A stretch of 64,000 nucleotides of DNA from an uncultured beta proteobacterium (GCA_903848955.1 CAINHS010000116.1:1-64000); one strand, 5' to 3'. Positions 39,396 to 48,808 are shown, counted from the first letter of the stretch. Numbers and translations are program-made. Notes: generated by a model from the letters alone, not told the origin.

Positions 39396-39716
39396 ATGAA
39401 AAGCAAACTTTCCAGCATCATCCTCGCTGCCGCGCTGGCCCTCTCCAGCATGACCTATGTCGGCAACGCCGCCGCCGATGAAGGCAAGATGGTCGGCCCG
39501 ATCACCAAGATCACCCTGGCCGCCGACGGCAAGTCGGCCGTCGCCCTTGTCAAGGACGCCAAGTCCGGCGAAACCGTGACCCTGACCATCACCGACGACC
39601 TGACCCTGGACAAGTTCAAGGACAAGCGCATCGTCGTCGGCGACGAAATTCGCGCCCGCTGGGAGAAGGACGGCAAGAACACCAGCAAGTCGTTCAAGAA
39701 GACCGCCGGCTGCTAA
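39396..39716 (+). CDS. Small exported protein of unknown function, last gene of the octaheme cluster
   Basis: A 106-residue protein with a signal peptide (about 1-26, ending NAAA). The 80-residue mature part is mostly beta strand by pattern (KMVGPITKITLAADGKSAVA, ETVTLTITDDLTL, KRIVVGDEIRARW), suggesting a small OB-like or beta-sandwich domain, and the chain ends with a cysteine (KKTAGC). It has AGGAG before the ATG and is 70 bases after the barrel gene. I do not recognise the family. A role as accessory or periplasmic partner of the cytochrome module is guessed from position. Confidence 0.75.
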   Translation: MKSKLSSIILAAALALSSMTYVGNAAADEGKMVGPITKITLAADGKSAVALVKDAKSGETVTLTITDDLTLDKFKDKRIVVGDEIRARWEKDGKNTSKSFKKTAGC

Positions 39717-39811
39717 TCCGGCTGGCAAGTGCCGCGGCGACAGCAGTTTTGCCGCGGCCGCTGCGTCAGGCTAACCGGCTCGCGCGCCGCGCCGCCGGCG
39801 CGGATATTCGC

Positions 39812-40597
39812 TCACCGGCCGGCGGGTTTCCTCAGCAACAGCCACAGCCCGAACGGCAGCATCGGCAGGCTCAGCCACTGCCCCATGCTGACAACGTAGG
39901 ACAGGCCGAGAATGCCGTGATCCGGCTCGCGGAAGAACTCGGCGACAAAGCGCAGCGTGCCGTAGCCGATCAGAAACAGCCCCGATACCGCGCCCAACGG
40001 GCGCCGGCGTGAGGAGTACAGCCACAGTATGACGAACAGCAGCAACCCCTCTCCCGCCGCCTGATACAAGGGCGAAGGGTGACGCGGCAGCATGTCGACA
40101 TTCGGAAAAATCATGGCCCACGGCAGCGTGGCATCGGCCACCCGCCCCCACAACTCGCCGTTGATGAAGTTGCCGATGCGCCCGGCCAACAGGCCCAGCG
40201 GCACCAGCGGGGCGATGAAGTCGGTCACCTGAAAAAATGTCTTGCCGGACTTGCGGCCCCACAGCGCCATCGCCACCAGCACGCCGAGGAAGCCGCCGTG
40301 AAACGCCATGCCGCCCTTCCACACGGCAAGGATTTCCAGCGGATGCGCCAGGTAATAGCCCGGCTCGTAGAACAGCACCTGCCCCAACCGGCCGCCGAAC
40401 ACCACACCGAAAACACCGTAGAACAGCAAGTCGTCGAGATCCTGCGCGCTCATGCCGTGCCACGACTGCGCCGCCGCCCGCCGCTTGCCGAGCCAGAGAA
40501 AAGCGAGAAAGCCGGCGAGATACATGAGGCCGTACCAGCGCACGGCCAGAGGGCCGGCTTGCAGGGCAATGGGATCGAACTGGGGATGGATCAGCAT
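39812..40597 (-). CDS. lgt: Phosphatidylglycerol-prolipoprotein diacylglyceryl transferase
   Basis: Inner-membrane enzyme that adds diacylglycerol to the lipobox cysteine of prolipoproteins (261 residues, seven helices). The Lgt signature [14 protein letters not shown] and the conserved HGG in [11 protein letters not shown] are present. Convergent with the small exported protein gene; between them lies a GCCGCGG / CCGCGGC hairpin without a T-run. Confidence 0.95.
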   Translation of the reverse strand: MLIHPQFDPIALQAGPLAVRWYGLMYLAGFLAFLWLGKRRAAAQSWHGMSAQDLDDLLFYGVFGVVFGGRLGQVLFYEPGYYLAHPLEILAVWKGGMAFHGGFLGVLVAMALWGRKSGKTFFQVTDFIAPLVPLGLLAGRIGNFINGELWGRVADATLPWAMIFPNVDMLPRHPSPLYQAAGEGLLLFVILWLYSSRRRPLGAVSGLFLIGYGTLRFVAEFFREPDHGILGLSYVVSMGQWLSLPMLPFGLWLLLRKPAGR

Positions 40598-40603
40598 GGC
40601 ATT

Positions 40604-40779
40604 TCAGGCACCGTGGCACTTCTTGAATTTCTTGCCGCTGCCGGATCTGCCATCAGGCCTTTCAGCGGCGCATGGGCCGCCGCTTCGCGACGGGCATCGG
40701 CAAACGCAATCGCCGCCTCTGGAAAGGGTTGCGGGAAGTGTTCGGTCTGCGCACGCAGCGTGTTCCAGGCTTCGGACAT
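40604..40779 (-). pseudogene. Remnant of a SEC-C motif protein (frameshifted, internally deleted)
   Basis: The first frame (from ATG at 40779) starts convincingly (MSEAWNTLRAQTEHFPQPFP) but runs out of sense. In another frame, ending at a TGA at 40604-40606, the same stretch encodes RSGSGKKFKKCHGA, the end of a zinc-binding SEC-C motif (usually CPCGSGKKFKKCHGA). So an N-terminal piece and a C-terminal SEC-C piece lie only tens of codons apart in different frames, and the first Cys pair of the motif is gone. This looks like a gene that lost its middle and shifted frame. No ribosome site is seen. Confidence 0.45.
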
Positions 40780-41012
40780 GAGAATGTTGGCGAAAGATGA
40801 AGTCAGTCAGGGTACAAGTTCAGGAGTGGGCAGCGGTGGCTATGGTATCAACACCGCAGCCGTTGAGGCCGGCCATCTCGATCATTTGTCGGAAGCGGCA
40901 GGTGGACTGGTGCCGGATTGCCGCAATTCGTCTTGCAACGCATACTTGCGGAATTGCTGCAAGAATACGCGCCCAGCCACATCACCCGCCACCCACGTAC
41001 AGAAGGACGCCA

Positions 41013-41528
41013 ATGAACGCTGACGAACTCCGCCAACTGCAGGCTCCGATCAAGGCAAAATACAAGGAAGATCCGGCGGCGGCGCTACGGACATTCCATG
41101 CAGTCGGTGTCTTGCTGCCCGATCGACCGACATGCCGGATCGAAACGCGGTTCGGCACAATCGACGCCGGACTCCATCCTGCGGCCGGCGGCGACGGCAG
41201 CGAGGCATGCTCGGGCGACATGCTGCTTGAGTCCCTGGTAGCCTGTGCCGGCGTGACCTTCAATGTCGTGGCGACGGCGATGAGCATTCCCTTCCGCTCA
41301 GCCAGGGTAATCATCGAAGGCGACGGGGATTTCCGCGGAACGTTGGGAGTTTCCAGGGAGGTCCCGGTCGGGGTAACCGACATCCGCATGCGCTTCGAGG
41401 TGGACTCCGATGCGAGCGACGAGCAACTCGCGACACTGCTCAAGCAGACCGAGCGCTACTGCGTGATTTACCAGACCTTGCTCACCCCGCCGCGCATGGC
41501 GGCGACCCTGCAACGGATCAACACCTGA
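41013..41528 (+). CDS. OsmC-family protein
   Basis: A 171-residue OsmC/Ohr-fold protein with the two characteristic cysteines, C78 in LVACAGVTFN and C150 in ERYCVIYQTL. Compared with the OsmC gene at 6156 it has a longer N-terminal region (about 40 residues). AAGGA ribosome site before the ATG. Likely a thiol-based hydroperoxide reductase or a paralogue with another substrate. Stands alone between the SEC-C remnant and ilvD. Confidence 0.85.
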   Translation: MNADELRQLQAPIKAKYKEDPAAALRTFHAVGVLLPDRPTCRIETRFGTIDAGLHPAAGGDGSEACSGDMLLESLVACAGVTFNVVATAMSIPFRSARVIIEGDGDFRGTLGVSREVPVGVTDIRMRFEVDSDASDEQLATLLKQTERYCVIYQTLLTPPRMAATLQRINT

Positions 41529-41644
41529 AGCGGCCTGAACCATCGGGTACTGCGGATTGAGGCGCGGCCCGGCGCCGGAGGAAGTGCGGAGCAAGGCGAT
41601 ACAATCACGCCTTCTCTCTCACCCATTCGCGCCGGAGACTTCTC

Positions 41645-43492
41645 ATGCCCGCCTACCGTTCCCGCACCTCCACCCACGGCCGCAACATGGCCGGCGCCCG
41701 CTCCCTGTGGCGCGCCACCGGCATGACGGACGGCGACTTCGGCAAGCCGATCATCGCCGTGGTCAATTCCTTTACCCAGTTCGTGCCGGGCCACGTCCAT
41801 CTCAAGGACATGGGGCAACTGGTAGCGCGCGAAATCGAAGCAGCGGGCGGCGTGGCCAAGGAATTCAACACCATCGCCATCGATGACGGCATCGCCATGG
41901 GCCATGGCGGCATGCTCTACAGCCTGCCGTCGCGCGAACTGATCGCCGACTCGGTCGAATACATGGTCAATGCCCATTGCGCCGACGCCATGGTATGCAT
42001 TTCGAATTGCGACAAGATCACTCCGGGCATGCTGATGGCCAGCCTGCGGCTCAACATTCCGAGCGTGTTCGTTTCCGGCGGCCCGATGGAAGCCGGCAAA
42101 GTGAAGTGGCAGGGGGCTTACCGCATGGTCGACCTGATCGACGCGATGATCGAGGCCGGCGACGGCAGGAACAGCGATGCCGATGTGGAGCGCATGGAGC
42201 GCTCGGCCTGTCCGACCTGCGGCTCCTGCTCCGGCATGTTCACCGCCAATTCGATGAACTGCCTGACCGAGGCGCTGGGACTCAGCCTGCCGGGCAACGG
42301 CTCCTTGCTGGCGACCCATGCCGACCGCGAGAAGCTGTTCCTCAAGGCCGGCCGCATCGCCGTTGAACTCTGCAAGCGCTGGTACGAAGGCGACGATGCC
42401 TCGGTGCTGCCGCGCTCCATCGCCAGCTTCGGCGCCTTCGAGAACGCCATCGCGCTCGACATCGCCATGGGCGGCTCGACCAACACCGTACTGCACCTTC
42501 TGGCCGCGGCGCAGGAAGCGGGCGTCAGCTTCAACCTGGCCGACATCGACCGCATGTCGCGCAAGGTGCCCTGCCTCGCCAAGGTGGCGCCGGCAACGCA
42601 GAAGTACCACATGGAGGACGTGCATCGCGCCGGCGGCATCATGGCCATCCTCGGCGAACTGGATCGCGCCGGCCTGATCAACCGCGACTGCCCGACGGTG
42701 CTCTACCCGACCCTGGGCGAAGCGCTCGACTGCTGCGACGTCATGCGCAACGACAGCCCGGCGGTGCATGAGTTCTACCGTGCCGCGCCCGGCGGCGTGC
42801 CGACGCAAACGGCTTTCTCGCAGAATCGCCGCTATCCGAAACTCGATCTCGACCGCGCCGACGGCTGCATTCACGATCTGGCCCACGCCTATTCCACGGA
42901 TGGCGGCCTGGCCGTGCTGTTCGGCAACATCGCCGAGCGCGGCTGCGTCGTCAAGACCGCCGGGGTTGACGACTCGAACCTCAAGTTCACCGGCCGGGCG
43001 CGGGTCTGCCAGTCGCAGGAAGAAGCGGTGGAGAAGATTCTTGCCGACCAGATCGTCGCCGGTGACATCGTGATCATCATCTACGAAGGCCCCAAGGGCG
43101 GTCCCGGGATGCAGGAAATGCTCTATCCGACGTCCTACCTCAAGTCCAAGGGCTTGGGCAAGGTCTGCGCCCTGCTCACCGACGGCCGCTTCTCCGGCGG
43201 CACCTCGGGCCTGTCCATCGGCCACGCCTCGCCGGAAGCCGCCGCCGGAGGAGCCATCGGCCTGGTCGCAGAGGGCGACACCATCGAGATCGACATCCCC
43301 AAGCGCCGCATCCACCTGGTTGTAGAAGAGCCGGTGCTGGCGGCACGGCGCGCGACGATGGAAGCGCGCGGGGCCGCTGCATGGAAACCGATCGATCGCC
43401 AACGCGAAGTCTCGGCCGCACTGCGCGCCTATGCCGCGATGACGACCTCGGCCGATACCGGCGCGGTGAGGGATCTGAGCCAGCTGGGATGA
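41645..43492 (+). CDS. ilvD: Dihydroxy-acid dehydratase
   Basis: Fe-S enzyme of isoleucine/valine synthesis, converting dihydroxyacids to 2-oxoacids (615 residues, normal length). The cluster cysteines lie in [13 protein letters not shown] and [19 protein letters not shown], and the late [20 protein letters not shown] motif is intact. N-terminus [20 protein letters not shown] is that of the long bacterial form. Confidence 0.96.
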   Translation: MPAYRSRTSTHGRNMAGARSLWRATGMTDGDFGKPIIAVVNSFTQFVPGHVHLKDMGQLVAREIEAAGGVAKEFNTIAIDDGIAMGHGGMLYSLPSRELIADSVEYMVNAHCADAMVCISNCDKITPGMLMASLRLNIPSVFVSGGPMEAGKVKWQGAYRMVDLIDAMIEAGDGRNSDADVERMERSACPTCGSCSGMFTANSMNCLTEALGLSLPGNGSLLATHADREKLFLKAGRIAVELCKRWYEGDDASVLPRSIASFGAFENAIALDIAMGGSTNTVLHLLAAAQEAGVSFNLADIDRMSRKVPCLAKVAPATQKYHMEDVHRAGGIMAILGELDRAGLINRDCPTVLYPTLGEALDCCDVMRNDSPAVHEFYRAAPGGVPTQTAFSQNRRYPKLDLDRADGCIHDLAHAYSTDGGLAVLFGNIAERGCVVKTAGVDDSNLKFTGRARVCQSQEEAVEKILADQIVAGDIVIIIYEGPKGGPGMQEMLYPTSYLKSKGLGKVCALLTDGRFSGGTSGLSIGHASPEAAAGGAIGLVAEGDTIEIDIPKRRIHLVVEEPVLAARRATMEARGAAAWKPIDRQREVSAALRAYAAMTTSADTGAVRDLSQLG

Positions 43493-43651
43493 AGGCCGCA
43501 ACGCGACGCAGCGGCGCCGGAAACCTCCGCCGGAGTCATTGTTTGTGGTTCTGCACGGAGATAGCTAGGCAGTTCCAGCCCGTATTCGCGGTTTTGGCCG
43601 CTTACGGCGTAAGGCATAGTGCGTGCTATTCGCCATCGCACGGACAAGACC

Positions 43652-44044
43652 ATGCCGGATCGCACCTCACTCAAGTTCCTGGTAGTCGACGACTTTTCGA
43701 CCATGCGCCGTATTGTGCGCAACCTGCTGAAAGAGCTCGGCTTTACCAATGTCGATGAAGCCGAGGACGGCGCCGTGGCACTGGGCAAACTGCGCGAGGG
43801 AAATTTCGAGTTCGTCGTTTCCGACTGGAACATGCCCAATATGGACGGACTCACGCTGTTGCAGCGCGTGCGTGCCGACGCCAGGCTGAAGACCTTGCCT
43901 TTTCTGATGATCACCGCCGAAGCGAAGAAGGAAAACATCATCGCTGCCGCACAGTCCGGGGCTTCGGGCTATATCGTCAAGCCTTTCACGGCAGCTACAC
44001 TGCAAGAAAAACTCGACAAAATCTTCGAAAAAATGGGAATCTGA
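43652..44044 (+). CDS. cheY: Chemotaxis response regulator CheY
   Basis: Single receiver domain, 130 residues. Acid pocket D13/D14 ([11 protein letters not shown]), phospho-acceptor D58 ([12 protein letters not shown]), and the switch Thr and Lys in [10 protein letters not shown] and [12 protein letters not shown]. The sequence is very close to flagellar-motor CheY types. Start ATG at 43652; a GTG eleven codons earlier is less likely. A cheZ gene follows after two bases; no other chemotaxis or flagellar gene is in the window. Confidence 0.93.
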   Translation: MPDRTSLKFLVVDDFSTMRRIVRNLLKELGFTNVDEAEDGAVALGKLREGNFEFVVSDWNMPNMDGLTLLQRVRADARLKTLPFLMITAEAKKENIIAAAQSGASGYIVKPFTAATLQEKLDKIFEKMGI

Positions 44045-44046
44045 AC

Positions 44047-44604
44047 ATGGCCACGAAAAAGGATATCACCGCCAAAAGCAGCGCCCGGACAAGCCCGCCG
44101 CGCCAGGCAACAACACGCAAGCCAGCCGCCAAACCGGCCGTGCGACGCGCGACTCCCGCCCGTGCCACCGGCGCCGTCCTGTCGGAACTCAAGTCGCTGG
44201 CCCGCGAGCTCAACAAGGCGGCCAAGGGGCTGAACAAGAAACGCAGCGGCAATCCCAAGGATGTCTCCAGCATACTCGGCAATGTCGAGCGCATGACCGC
44301 GGAGGCCGCCACCAAGTCGCTCATCGAAGCCGAGAGCGCCAAGCTGATTGTCGGCAGGCTGACCGACAGCCTCAGCCGCGACTGGAGCCGCAAGGACATC
44401 GAAGCCTCGCTCAAGGAACTCGGCGGCCATCTCACCAACATCATCGTCGCGCAGGAATTCCAGGACCTCGCCGGACAATCGATCCGCCACGCCCTGAAGG
44501 CGCTGGTAGGGGCCATCATCGTCACCGAAGGCAGCGGTCCCACCGAGGACGGCCGCCTGTCGCAAAACGAAGTCGACAGCCTGCTCAAGGGCCTGATGCC
44601 CTGA
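44047..44604 (+). CDS. cheZ: Protein phosphatase CheZ
   Basis: Dephosphorylates CheY-P. In the 185-residue protein the catalytic helix motif is AQEFQDLAGQSIRHALKAL, giving D140 and Q144 (E. coli D143/Q147 equivalents), and the C-terminus SQNEVDSLLKGL matches the CheY-docking peptide. The first 45 residues are unusual: Lys/Arg/Ala/Pro/Thr-rich, like a histone H1 tail. The central helix hairpin is shorter than in E. coli CheZ (214 residues). Adjacent to cheY, so the assignment is firm. Confidence 0.88.
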   Translation: MATKKDITAKSSARTSPPRQATTRKPAAKPAVRRATPARATGAVLSELKSLARELNKAAKGLNKKRSGNPKDVSSILGNVERMTAEAATKSLIEAESAKLIVGRLTDSLSRDWSRKDIEASLKELGGHLTNIIVAQEFQDLAGQSIRHALKALVGAIIVTEGSGPTEDGRLSQNEVDSLLKGLMP

Positions 44605-44637
44605 GGGTTATAGCTGAGTAATTTTATCGGGTATTAT

Positions 44638-44661
44638 GGAGGCCTCCTTTTCGAGGCCTCC
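44638..44661 (+). promoter_or_regulatory. Hairpin covering the ribosome site of the YyaL-like gene
   Basis: GGAGGCCTC (44638-44646) and GAGGCCTCC (44653-44661) form a perfect 9-bp stem with loop CTTTTC, ending 3 bases before the ATG at 44665. The GAGG that would bind 16S rRNA is inside the right arm, so the hairpin should hide it. Only two T follow, so termination of cheYZ is less likely. A TATTAT at 44632-44637 could be a -10 box. Confidence 0.5.
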
Positions 44662-44664
44662 TTG

Positions 44665-46650
44665 ATGTCCACGCTGCACAACCGGCTCGCTGCCGAAACC
44701 TCACCCTACCTGCTGCAACACGCCGACAACCCTGTGCAGTGGCAGCCGTGGGATCAAGCTTCGCTTGCCCTCGCCCGCCAGCAGAACCGGCCGATCCTGC
44801 TTTCCATAGGCTATTCGGCGTGCCACTGGTGCCACGTCATGGCACACGAATCCTTCGAGGATCCGGACGTGGCGGCGGTGATGAACCGTTTGTTCGTGAA
44901 TATCAAGGTCGACCGCGAGGAACGTCCCGACCTCGACCAGATCTACCAGACCGCGCACCAGATGCTGACCCGGCGTAGCGGCGGCTGGCCGCTGACCCTG
45001 TTCCTCGCACCGGACGGAACCCCCTTCTTCGGCGGCACCTATTTCCCCAAACAGCCGCGCTACGGCCTGCCCGGCTTTGCCGACCTCTGCCGGCGCGCGG
45101 CAGAGGCCTTCGACAATCGCCGCGAGGACCTCGAGGCGCAGAACGCCGAACTGCGCCGCGGCCTTGCCGGCACGCTGCCGGCAGCAGTTGAGGACGTCGC
45201 CGGGTTCGATCCGTCACCACTGGCGACTGCCGGACAATTGCTGGCCCGCAGTTTCGACCACGACCATGGCGGCTTTGGCGGCGCGCCGAAATTCCCCCAT
45301 CCCACCGATCTGGCTTTTCTGCTGGGGCGCAGCGACCCGGCGATGCGCCGGATGGCGCTGACGACGCTGACACGGATGAGCGAAGGCGGCATCTATGACC
45401 AGATCGGCGGTGGCTTCTGCCGCTACAGCGTCGATGAACGCTGGGAAATCCCGCATTTCGAAAAAATGCTTTATGACAACGGGCCGCTGCTCGCGCTCTC
45501 TGCCGACGCCTGGGCGCAAAGTGGCGATCCGCTGTACGCCCGTGTCGCCGAAGAAACCGCGGCTTGGGTGATGCGTGAAATGCGCTCGCCCGAGGGCGGC
45601 TATTGTTCCTCGCTCGACGCCGATTCGGAGGGCGAAGAAGGCAAGTATTACGTCTGGGATCGCAGCGAACTGCAGCAACTGCTGACGCCGCAGGAATCGG
45701 CGCTGGCGCAACGGCACTGGGGTTTCGACGGTCCGCCGAATTTCGAGGGCCACCACTGGCACGCAAGGGTTGCCGGCGAAATCGCCAGCGAAGAAATCCC
45801 GCTGCTGGCCTCGGCACGGCTGAAGCTCTTTGCCGCGCGCGAAAAGCGCATCCGGCCCGGCCGCGACGACAAGGTCCTGACCAGTTGGAACGCGCTGATG
45901 ATCGAAGGCATGGCCCATGCGGCGCGCGTATTCGGTCGCCCGGCGTGGCTCGTTTCGGCGCAGCGCGCAATGGACTGCATCCGCCGCACGATGTGGCATG
46001 AGGGGCGCCTGCTGGCGACGGCAAAGGATGGCCGCGCCCATCTCGATGCCTATCTCGACGATCACGCCTTTCTGCTGGCCGCCTTGCTGGAACTGATGCA
46101 AGCGGAGTTCCGCAGCGAGGATCTGACGTTCGCCATCGAGCTTGCCGATACCCTGCTGCACCGCTTCGAAGACCGCGAGGCGGGCGGCTTCTTCTTCACG
46201 GCACACGACCACGAGGTATTGATCCACCGGCCCAAAACCGGCCACGACAATGCCACTCCCGCCGGCAACGGCGTCGCCGCATTTGCCCTGCAACGCCTGG
46301 GACACCTCCTGGGCGAAGGCCGCTATCTGGCGGCAGCCGAAAAAACGCTGCGTCTGTTCTGGCCCGAGATCAGCCGCTCGGCGGCCGGCTTCGGCAGCCT
46401 CCTGCTCGCCTTGGAAGAAGCGCTCACTCCACCGGACATCATTGTCCTGCGGGGGCCTGCGCAGAGCATGACAGAATGGCGCCGGGGACTGGGCGCCAGC
46501 CCGCGCCGGCTTGTGCTCGCCTTGCCCAACGGAATTTCCGGCCTGCCCGGCAGTCTCGCCAAGCCGGAAAGCGATCAGGTCAACGCCTGGGTATGTCGCG
46601 GCGTTACTTGCCTGGCACCGACATCGAATCTGGCGGACCTGATTTATTGA
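44665..46650 (+). CDS. YyaL-type thioredoxin-domain (DUF255/SSP411) protein
   Basis: A 661-residue cytoplasmic protein: N-terminal DUF255 thioredoxin-like domain (about 1-165) with C53-HW-C56 in [18 protein letters not shown], followed by an alpha/alpha toroid like that of six-hairpin glycosidases ([52 protein letters not shown]). The family (bacterial YyaL, human SPATA20) is conserved but its biochemical role is not settled. ATG at 44665 chosen over the adjacent TTG. Confidence 0.9.
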   Translation: MSTLHNRLAAETSPYLLQHADNPVQWQPWDQASLALARQQNRPILLSIGYSACHWCHVMAHESFEDPDVAAVMNRLFVNIKVDREERPDLDQIYQTAHQMLTRRSGGWPLTLFLAPDGTPFFGGTYFPKQPRYGLPGFADLCRRAAEAFDNRREDLEAQNAELRRGLAGTLPAAVEDVAGFDPSPLATAGQLLARSFDHDHGGFGGAPKFPHPTDLAFLLGRSDPAMRRMALTTLTRMSEGGIYDQIGGGFCRYSVDERWEIPHFEKMLYDNGPLLALSADAWAQSGDPLYARVAEETAAWVMREMRSPEGGYCSSLDADSEGEEGKYYVWDRSELQQLLTPQESALAQRHWGFDGPPNFEGHHWHARVAGEIASEEIPLLASARLKLFAAREKRIRPGRDDKVLTSWNALMIEGMAHAARVFGRPAWLVSAQRAMDCIRRTMWHEGRLLATAKDGRAHLDAYLDDHAFLLAALLELMQAEFRSEDLTFAIELADTLLHRFEDREAGGFFFTAHDHEVLIHRPKTGHDNATPAGNGVAAFALQRLGHLLGEGRYLAAAEKTLRLFWPEISRSAAGFGSLLLALEEALTPPDIIVLRGPAQSMTEWRRGLGASPRRLVLALPNGISGLPGSLAKPESDQVNAWVCRGVTCLAPTSNLADLIY

Positions 46651-46788
46651 TTTGAAGCATTTTTGGATGCATGCTGAATCCGGTAACATTCGCCACGTGG
46701 TAATTTCGGTCACGGCGCTTGAAGCCGATAATGCTGAAACTTCGTTTGCCCTGCTCTTCCATTCTCATCAACACACAAGGAATTCAAC

Positions 46789-47124
46789 ATGAAATCGGTA
46801 TTGATCTCCGCGCTGGTTGCTGCCGGCGTCATGGCGTCGGCTCCGGCCTTTGCCAACAAGGACCTGGCCACCAAGAGCGGCTGCCTGGCCTGCCACCAGA
46901 TCGACAAGAAACTGGTCGGCCCCGCGTATCAGGATATTGCCAAGAAGTACAAGGCCTCCGATGAAGCCCGTCTGATCGAGCGCGTAACCAAGGGCACTGC
47001 GGCCACCGGCGGCCAGGTGTGGAAGGAAATCAACGGCGGAGTGGTTCCCATGCCGCCGAATACAGCGGTAAAGCCTGAGGACGTGAAGACTCTGGTCAAG
47101 TGGATTCTCGCCGGCGCCAAGTAA
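46789..47124 (+). CDS. Small class I cytochrome c (c551/c8-type)
   Basis: Periplasmic monoheme carrier of 111 residues: signal peptide about 1-22, heme site C32-LAC-H36, and Met ligand M88 in VVPMPPN, the c551/c8 pattern. These carriers feed nitrite reductase cd1, cbb3 oxidase or peroxidases. ACAAGGA precedes the ATG. Followed by an intrinsic terminator, so it is probably a single-gene transcript. Confidence 0.93.
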   Translation: MKSVLISALVAAGVMASAPAFANKDLATKSGCLACHQIDKKLVGPAYQDIAKKYKASDEARLIERVTKGTAATGGQVWKEINGGVVPMPPNTAVKPEDVKTLVKWILAGAK

Positions 47125-47171
47125 TTCCGGCCGCCTGAAACGAAGTTTCAGCGGCAGCCGCAAGTTGAATG

Positions 47172-47203
47172 GCCAGTCCCACCAAGTGGGCCTGGCTTTT
47201 TTT
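47172..47203 (+). terminator. Intrinsic terminator after the small cytochrome c gene
   Basis: GCCAG-T-CCCAC / GTGGG-C-CTGGC stem (10 bp with one T/C mismatch), loop CAA, then seven T (47197-47203). Confidence 0.88.
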
Positions 47204-47276
47204 ATGTCCGAGTCCTTCTTGGACGAGGACGGTATCCAGCGGAATGTCCGAGTCCTTCTTGGACGAGGACGGTATC
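47204..47276 (+). repeat. Two tandem 33-base repeats, each a hairpin with a GA/GA internal loop
   Basis: Identical 33-base units at 47204-47236 and 47244-47276 (period 40), each starting ATGTCCGAGTCC. Each folds as GTCC-GA-GTCC-TTCTT-GGAC-GA-GGAC: two 4-bp stems separated by opposed GA dinucleotides able to form tandem sheared G-A pairs. They start at the base after the T-run of the upstream terminator and lie 130 bases before livK. The 40-base period is not a multiple of three, so the unit is not selected as a coding repeat. Confidence 0.7.
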
Positions 47277-47405
47277 GCCCGATGCCGTCCCGCAACCGCC
47301 GCCGGTCAGCATTGACAAGTGATTGACGGAAGGCAAGAATCCTCCCGGCTGTTTTATCATCAGCAGCCTTATCCAGTCATTTGTCGACCATAACGGAGCA
47401 TTGCC

Positions 47406-48701
47406 ATGAACCTGCCCACAAAAGCCCTCTCGCTTTCCGTGATTGCTGCTATTGCCCTGGCGGGTTGCGGCAAGGAACAACCGCCACCTCCGCCGCCGGT
47501 ACAAGCTGCACCGCCCATGGTGATCAAGATCGGCAGCGTGGCGCCGCTCACCGGCGGCATCGCGCATCTGGGCAAGGACAACGAGAACGGCGCCCGCCTG
47601 GCTGTCGACGAAGCCAACGCCGCCGGCACGATGCTGGGCGGCAAGAAGGTCAGCTTCGAACTGTTGTCGGAAGACGACCAGAGCGACCCGAAGGTGGGCA
47701 ATACCGTGGCGCAGAAACTGGTCGACGCCAAAGTCGCCGGCGTCGTCGGCCACCTCAATTCCGGCACCACCATTCCCGCCTCGGCCATCTACAACCAGGC
47801 CGGGCTGCCGATGGTTTCCGGCTCCGCCACCAACCCGGCGCTGACCGAGCAGGGCTTCAAGGGCGTGTTCCGCGTCGTCGGTCGCGACGACCAGCAGGGC
47901 CCGGCAGTCGCCAACTATCTCGCCGGCCAGACCAGGCCCAAGACCGTGGCCGTGATCGATGATGCCACTGCCTACGGCGAAGGCCTCGCCAACGAGGTCG
48001 AGAAGACCCTCAAGGCCGCCGGCGTCAAGGTACTGCCGCGCGAGAAGGGCACCGACAAGACGGTGGACTGGAAAGCCGTGCTGACCAAGATCAAGGGCAA
48101 GAATCCCGACGCCGTGTTCTACGGCGGCATGGATGCCACCGGCGGGCCGCTGCTCAAGCAGGCGCGCGAACTCAAAATGACAGCGGTATTCGCCTTCGGC
48201 GATGGCGCCTGCACCGACAAGATGGCCGAACTCGCCGGCCCCGCGGCGGAAGGACTGCTCTGCTCGCAGGCCGGCATACCGGTGCAGGCGGCGGGCAGGA
48301 AGTTCCTCGACGCCTACAAGGCAAAGTTCAAGATCGATCCGATCCTCTATTCGCCCTTCACCTACGACTCGACCAATCTGCTGATCAACGCCATGAAGAA
48401 AGCCGACTCGAGCGACCCGGCGAAATATCTGCCGGCACTTGCAGCCAGCGACTACAACGGTGCCAGCGGCAACATCCGCTTCGACGAGAAGGGCGATCGC
48501 AAGGATGCGGAAATGACGATCTTCACCCTGAAGGAAGGCAAGATCACGCCGGTGGCCATCCTCAAGAGCGGCAAGTCGATGACTCTGGATGAGTACGCCC
48601 GGGCCAGCGCTCCTGCGGCTCCTGCGCCTGCAGCGGCAGCGGTTGCCGCTTCTGCTCCGGCAGCGGTGCCGGTTCCCGCCGCTCCTGCCGTAAAGAACTA
48701 G
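47406..48701 (+). CDS. livK: Branched-chain amino-acid ABC transporter substrate-binding lipoprotein
   Basis: Periplasmic binding protein of 431 residues, type I fold (IKIGSVAPLTGGIAHLGKDN). The signal peptide ends in a lipobox (LAGC, C19) followed by a Pro-rich linker, so it is probably anchored as a lipoprotein; soluble LivK proteins usually lack this. The C-terminus carries an extra 30-residue Ala/Pro/Val tail of unknown use. First gene of livKHMGF. Confidence 0.92.
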   Translation: MNLPTKALSLSVIAAIALAGCGKEQPPPPPPVQAAPPMVIKIGSVAPLTGGIAHLGKDNENGARLAVDEANAAGTMLGGKKVSFELLSEDDQSDPKVGNTVAQKLVDAKVAGVVGHLNSGTTIPASAIYNQAGLPMVSGSATNPALTEQGFKGVFRVVGRDDQQGPAVANYLAGQTRPKTVAVIDDATAYGEGLANEVEKTLKAAGVKVLPREKGTDKTVDWKAVLTKIKGKNPDAVFYGGMDATGGPLLKQARELKMTAVFAFGDGACTDKMAELAGPAAEGLLCSQAGIPVQAAGRKFLDAYKAKFKIDPILYSPFTYDSTNLLINAMKKADSSDPAKYLPALAASDYNGASGNIRFDEKGDRKDAEMTIFTLKEGKITPVAILKSGKSMTLDEYARASAPAAPAPAAAAVAASAPAAVPVPAAPAVKN

Positions 48702-48808
48702 GTACGCGCCGGACCCAACCGGGAAGTCGCCTTGCGGCGACTTCCCCTCCCCGTGTCTCCGCCGCGATGCCGGGAACGGTATCCACCTAGGATTGTTCGA
48801 CCGGACTT

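Noticed and set aside
47204-47276. Mini-ykkC (guanidine-II) riboswitch, because it also has two small tandem hairpins
   Set aside because: The required ACGR loops are not at hairpin tips; the loops here are TTCTT.
47204-47326. A 40-codon frame starting at the first tandem repeat (MSESFLDEDGIQ...)
   Set aside because: No ribosome site (preceded by a T-run), the repeat period breaks frame, and the C-terminal half is Arg-rich nonsense.
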